Origin: Pseudomonas oryzihabitans NBRC 102199
GTDB taxonomy: Bacteria > Pseudomonadota > Gammaproteobacteria > Pseudomonadales > Pseudomonadaceae
Direction of reading: 5' to 3'
Length of the DNA stretch: 64,000 nucleotides
Assembly (NCBI RefSeq): GCF_000730625.1
Contig: NZ_BBIT01000005.1
Location: forward strand, 434,001 to 498,000
Position 1 is the stretch's first letter; every line of letters begins with the position of its first letter. Made by a program: the position numbers and the translations under genes. The notes below the pieces were generated by a model. It had not been told where the DNA came from. It worked only from the letters and a program-made list of their open reading frames with translations, and did not search any database. Shown here one piece after another: positions 62,387-64,000 of the stretch.

Positions 62387-64000
62387 CGCTGGCGCGCCGC
62401 CGGGGCAGGGCGCCCGGCCGCGGCGCTCCCTGGGCGTCTGGCTGCGCGGCGGCGCGCCCGGGGTCTGGCTCAGCGCCGGCGCCGTGGCCATCGCCGTGCT
62501 CATGACCCTGGGGCTGATCGGCATCCTCGCCGTGCGCGGCCTGGCGCACTTCTGGCCGGCCGAGGTGGTGCAGGCGCGCTACACGCCGCCGGGCCTGGAA
62601 GCGCGCCTGGTGCTCGGCCAGGTGGTGGACCAGGAGACGATACCGGCCGAGCGGCTGCACAGCGCCGGAGTGACCCTGCCGGCGGACAGCGGCGAAACCC
62701 TGACCCGCGAACTCTTCAAGCTGGGCAATCGCGACCTCTATGGCAGCGACTTCGTCTGGCTGGTCGGCGACTGGCTAAAAGATCGCCAGACCCCGGCCGA
62801 TGCCCTGGTGCTGGAGCGCCGCGAATGGGGCAACTTCTACGGCTATGCGCTGGAGGTGCGCGAAGCGGGACGCCAAGTGGCCAAGGGCGCCGCGGCCGTG
62901 CCCGAGCTGCAGCGCCGCCTGCTGCGCACCCGCGACCTGAGCGACCAGCTGGAGCGCCTGGAAAAGCAGGACATCGGCAGCGTCAACCATGCCCTGGAGC
63001 GCCTGCGCCTGGAGGGCCGCGGCCTGGAACTGGACGGTCGTCTCGACGCTACTGCCCAGGCCGATCTCGCCGCCCGCCGCGCCGAGCTCGAAGCCCGTTA
63101 CGGCGACCTGGAAGACCAACTGGCCAGCCTGCGCCAGGAGCGCCGCCGCGACAGCGTGGTGCTGCGCGACGTCGAGGGCCGCACCCTGGAACTCAATCTG
63201 TCGCGCATCGTGCGCGCCTACCAGCCCAACGCCATGGGCCTGGGCGCCAAGCTCGGCTTCTATGGCAGCAAGCTGTGGGAATTCCTCAGCGCCGATCCGC
63301 GCGAGGCCAACACCGAGGGCGGCGTCTTCCCGGCCATCTTCGGCACCGTGATGATGACCCTGCTGATGGCGGTGATCGTCACCCCCTTCGGCGTCATCGC
63401 CGCCATCTACCTGCGCGAATACGCCCGCCAGGGGCCGCTGACCCGCACCATCCGCATCGCGGTCAACAACCTCGCCGGGGTGCCGGCCATCGTCTATGGC
63501 GTCTTTGGCCTGGGCTTCTTCGTCTATGTGCTGGGGGGCTCCCTGGATCAGCTGTTCTTCCAGGCCAGCCTGCCCACGCCGACCTTTGGCACCCCGGGGC
63601 TGCTGTGGGCTTCGCTGACCCTGGCGATCCTCGCCATGCCGGTGGTGATCGTCGCCACCGAAGAGGGCCTGGCGCGCATTCCCCGCAGCATCCGCGAGGG
63701 CTCCCTGGCGCTGGGCGCGACCCAGGCCGAGACGCTGTGGAAGGTGGTGCTGCCGCTGGCCAGTCCGGCGATGATGACCGGGCTGATCCTGGCCGTGGCC
63801 CGCGCCGCCGGCGAGGTGGCGCCGCTGATGCTGGTGGGGGTGGTCAAGCTGGCGCCCTCGCTGCCGCTGGACGGCAACTACCCCTATCTGCACCTGGATC
63901 AGAAGATCATGCACCTGGGCTTCCACATCTATGACGTCGGCTTCCAGAGCCCCAACGTGGAAGCCGCCCGCCCGCTGGTCTATGCCACCGCGCTGCTGCT
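62373..64000 (+). CDS. pstA: phosphate ABC transporter permease PstA (3' end outside window)
   Basis: 542 residues are visible. Membrane segment 1 lies near 34-56. A long periplasmic region follows with a coiled coil (about 170-270, LERLRLEGRGLELDG and RRAELEARYGDLEDQL). The permease core follows, with TVMMTLLMAVIVTPFGVIAA, NNLAGVPAIVYGVFGLGFF and ARAAGEVAPLMLVG (EAA-type loop). GAGGA precedes ATG 62373 inside the end of pstC. It forms the translocation channel with PstC; pstB would be expected beyond the window. Confidence 0.92.
   Translation, partial: MRPSSAGAPPGQGARPRRSLGVWLRGGAPGVWLSAGAVAIAVLMTLGLIGILAVRGLAHFWPAEVVQARYTPPGLEARLVLGQVVDQETIPAERLHSAGVTLPADSGETLTRELFKLGNRDLYGSDFVWLVGDWLKDRQTPADALVLERREWGNFYGYALEVREAGRQVAKGAAAVPELQRRLLRTRDLSDQLERLEKQDIGSVNHALERLRLEGRGLELDGRLDATAQADLAARRAELEARYGDLEDQLASLRQERRRDSVVLRDVEGRTLELNLSRIVRAYQPNAMGLGAKLGFYGSKLWEFLSADPREANTEGGVFPAIFGTVMMTLLMAVIVTPFGVIAAIYLREYARQGPLTRTIRIAVNNLAGVPAIVYGVFGLGFFVYVLGGSLDQLFFQASLPTPTFGTPGLLWASLTLAILAMPVVIVATEEGLARIPRSIREGSLALGATQAETLWKVVLPLASPAMMTGLILAVARAAGEVAPLMLVGVVKLAPSLPLDGNYPYLHLDQKIMHLGFHIYDVGFQSPNVEAARPLVYATALL

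Overview
The window is a 64 kb chromosomal segment of a high-G+C gammaproteobacterium. Gene content and local order (caiX-cdhCAB with cdhR, the dipeptidase/DUF5943/dgcAB/etf cluster, polA-DUF2782-thrB, arnBCADTEF-ugd, pstS-C-A) point to Pseudomonas. The presence of a curli locus, which is uncommon in that genus, suggests a P. oryzihabitans/P. psychrotolerans-like species; the species is inference only. No rRNA, tRNA, CRISPR array, prophage or complete IS was seen.

Layout. 1-5.2 kb: carnitine catabolism, read leftward as caiX-cdhC-cdhA-cdhB followed by a gamma-butyrobetaine dioxygenase cut by the window edge, with the AraC-type activator gene cdhR divergent. 5.3-13.5 kb: dimethylglycine demethylation (M19 dipeptidase-like protein, DUF5943 protein, DgcA, DgcB and two electron-transfer flavoprotein subunits). 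Together these two blocks take gamma-butyrobetaine or carnitine to glycine betaine and handle the dimethylglycine step further on. 13.5-18.3 kb: a 122-bp tandem repeat array, polA, a DUF2782 protein and thrB. 18.3-22.4 kb: a leftward curli operon csgD-E-F-G-B-A plus a CsgC/CsgH-like gene. 22.6-27.0 kb: a SIS-domain sugar-phosphate enzyme and the DctB/DctD two-component pair. 27.2-34.7 kb: two small secreted His/Lys-rich proteins, HglS-type 2-oxoadipate dioxygenase/decarboxylase with an Lrp regulator, DUF924, SDR, GST with divergent TetR, GNAT, a periplasmic esterase, a HAD phosphatase and an I78 inhibitor lipoprotein.

35.3-40 kb: a catabolic-looking cassette of outer-membrane channel, MFS importer, DUF3237 protein and thiolase. 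40.2-44.3 kb: a TctDE-like two-component system, a periplasmic chorismate mutase, a four-copy 180-bp repeat array, then zapA and a ZapB-like gene. 44.6-55.1 kb: a complete, tightly overlapped Ara4N lipid A modification operon (arnB,C,A,D,T,E,F, ugd) with one extra ArnT-like glycosyltransferase at its end. 55.1-58.6 kb: an SMP-30-like propeller protein, an M20 amidohydrolase and an MHS-family transporter. 59-64 kb: the pst phosphate importer (pstS, pstC, partial pstA).

The most striking observations are at pstS. Its reading frame is broken by a 28-bp tandem duplication, and a 157-bp MITE-like element sits between its Pho box and its start codon, while pstC keeps a separate Pho box with the same architecture. 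Other points of note are the single-direction curli operon with a roughly double-length CsgA, paired 11-bp-spaced direct repeats before arnB, and several families of intergenic palindromes and tandem arrays.
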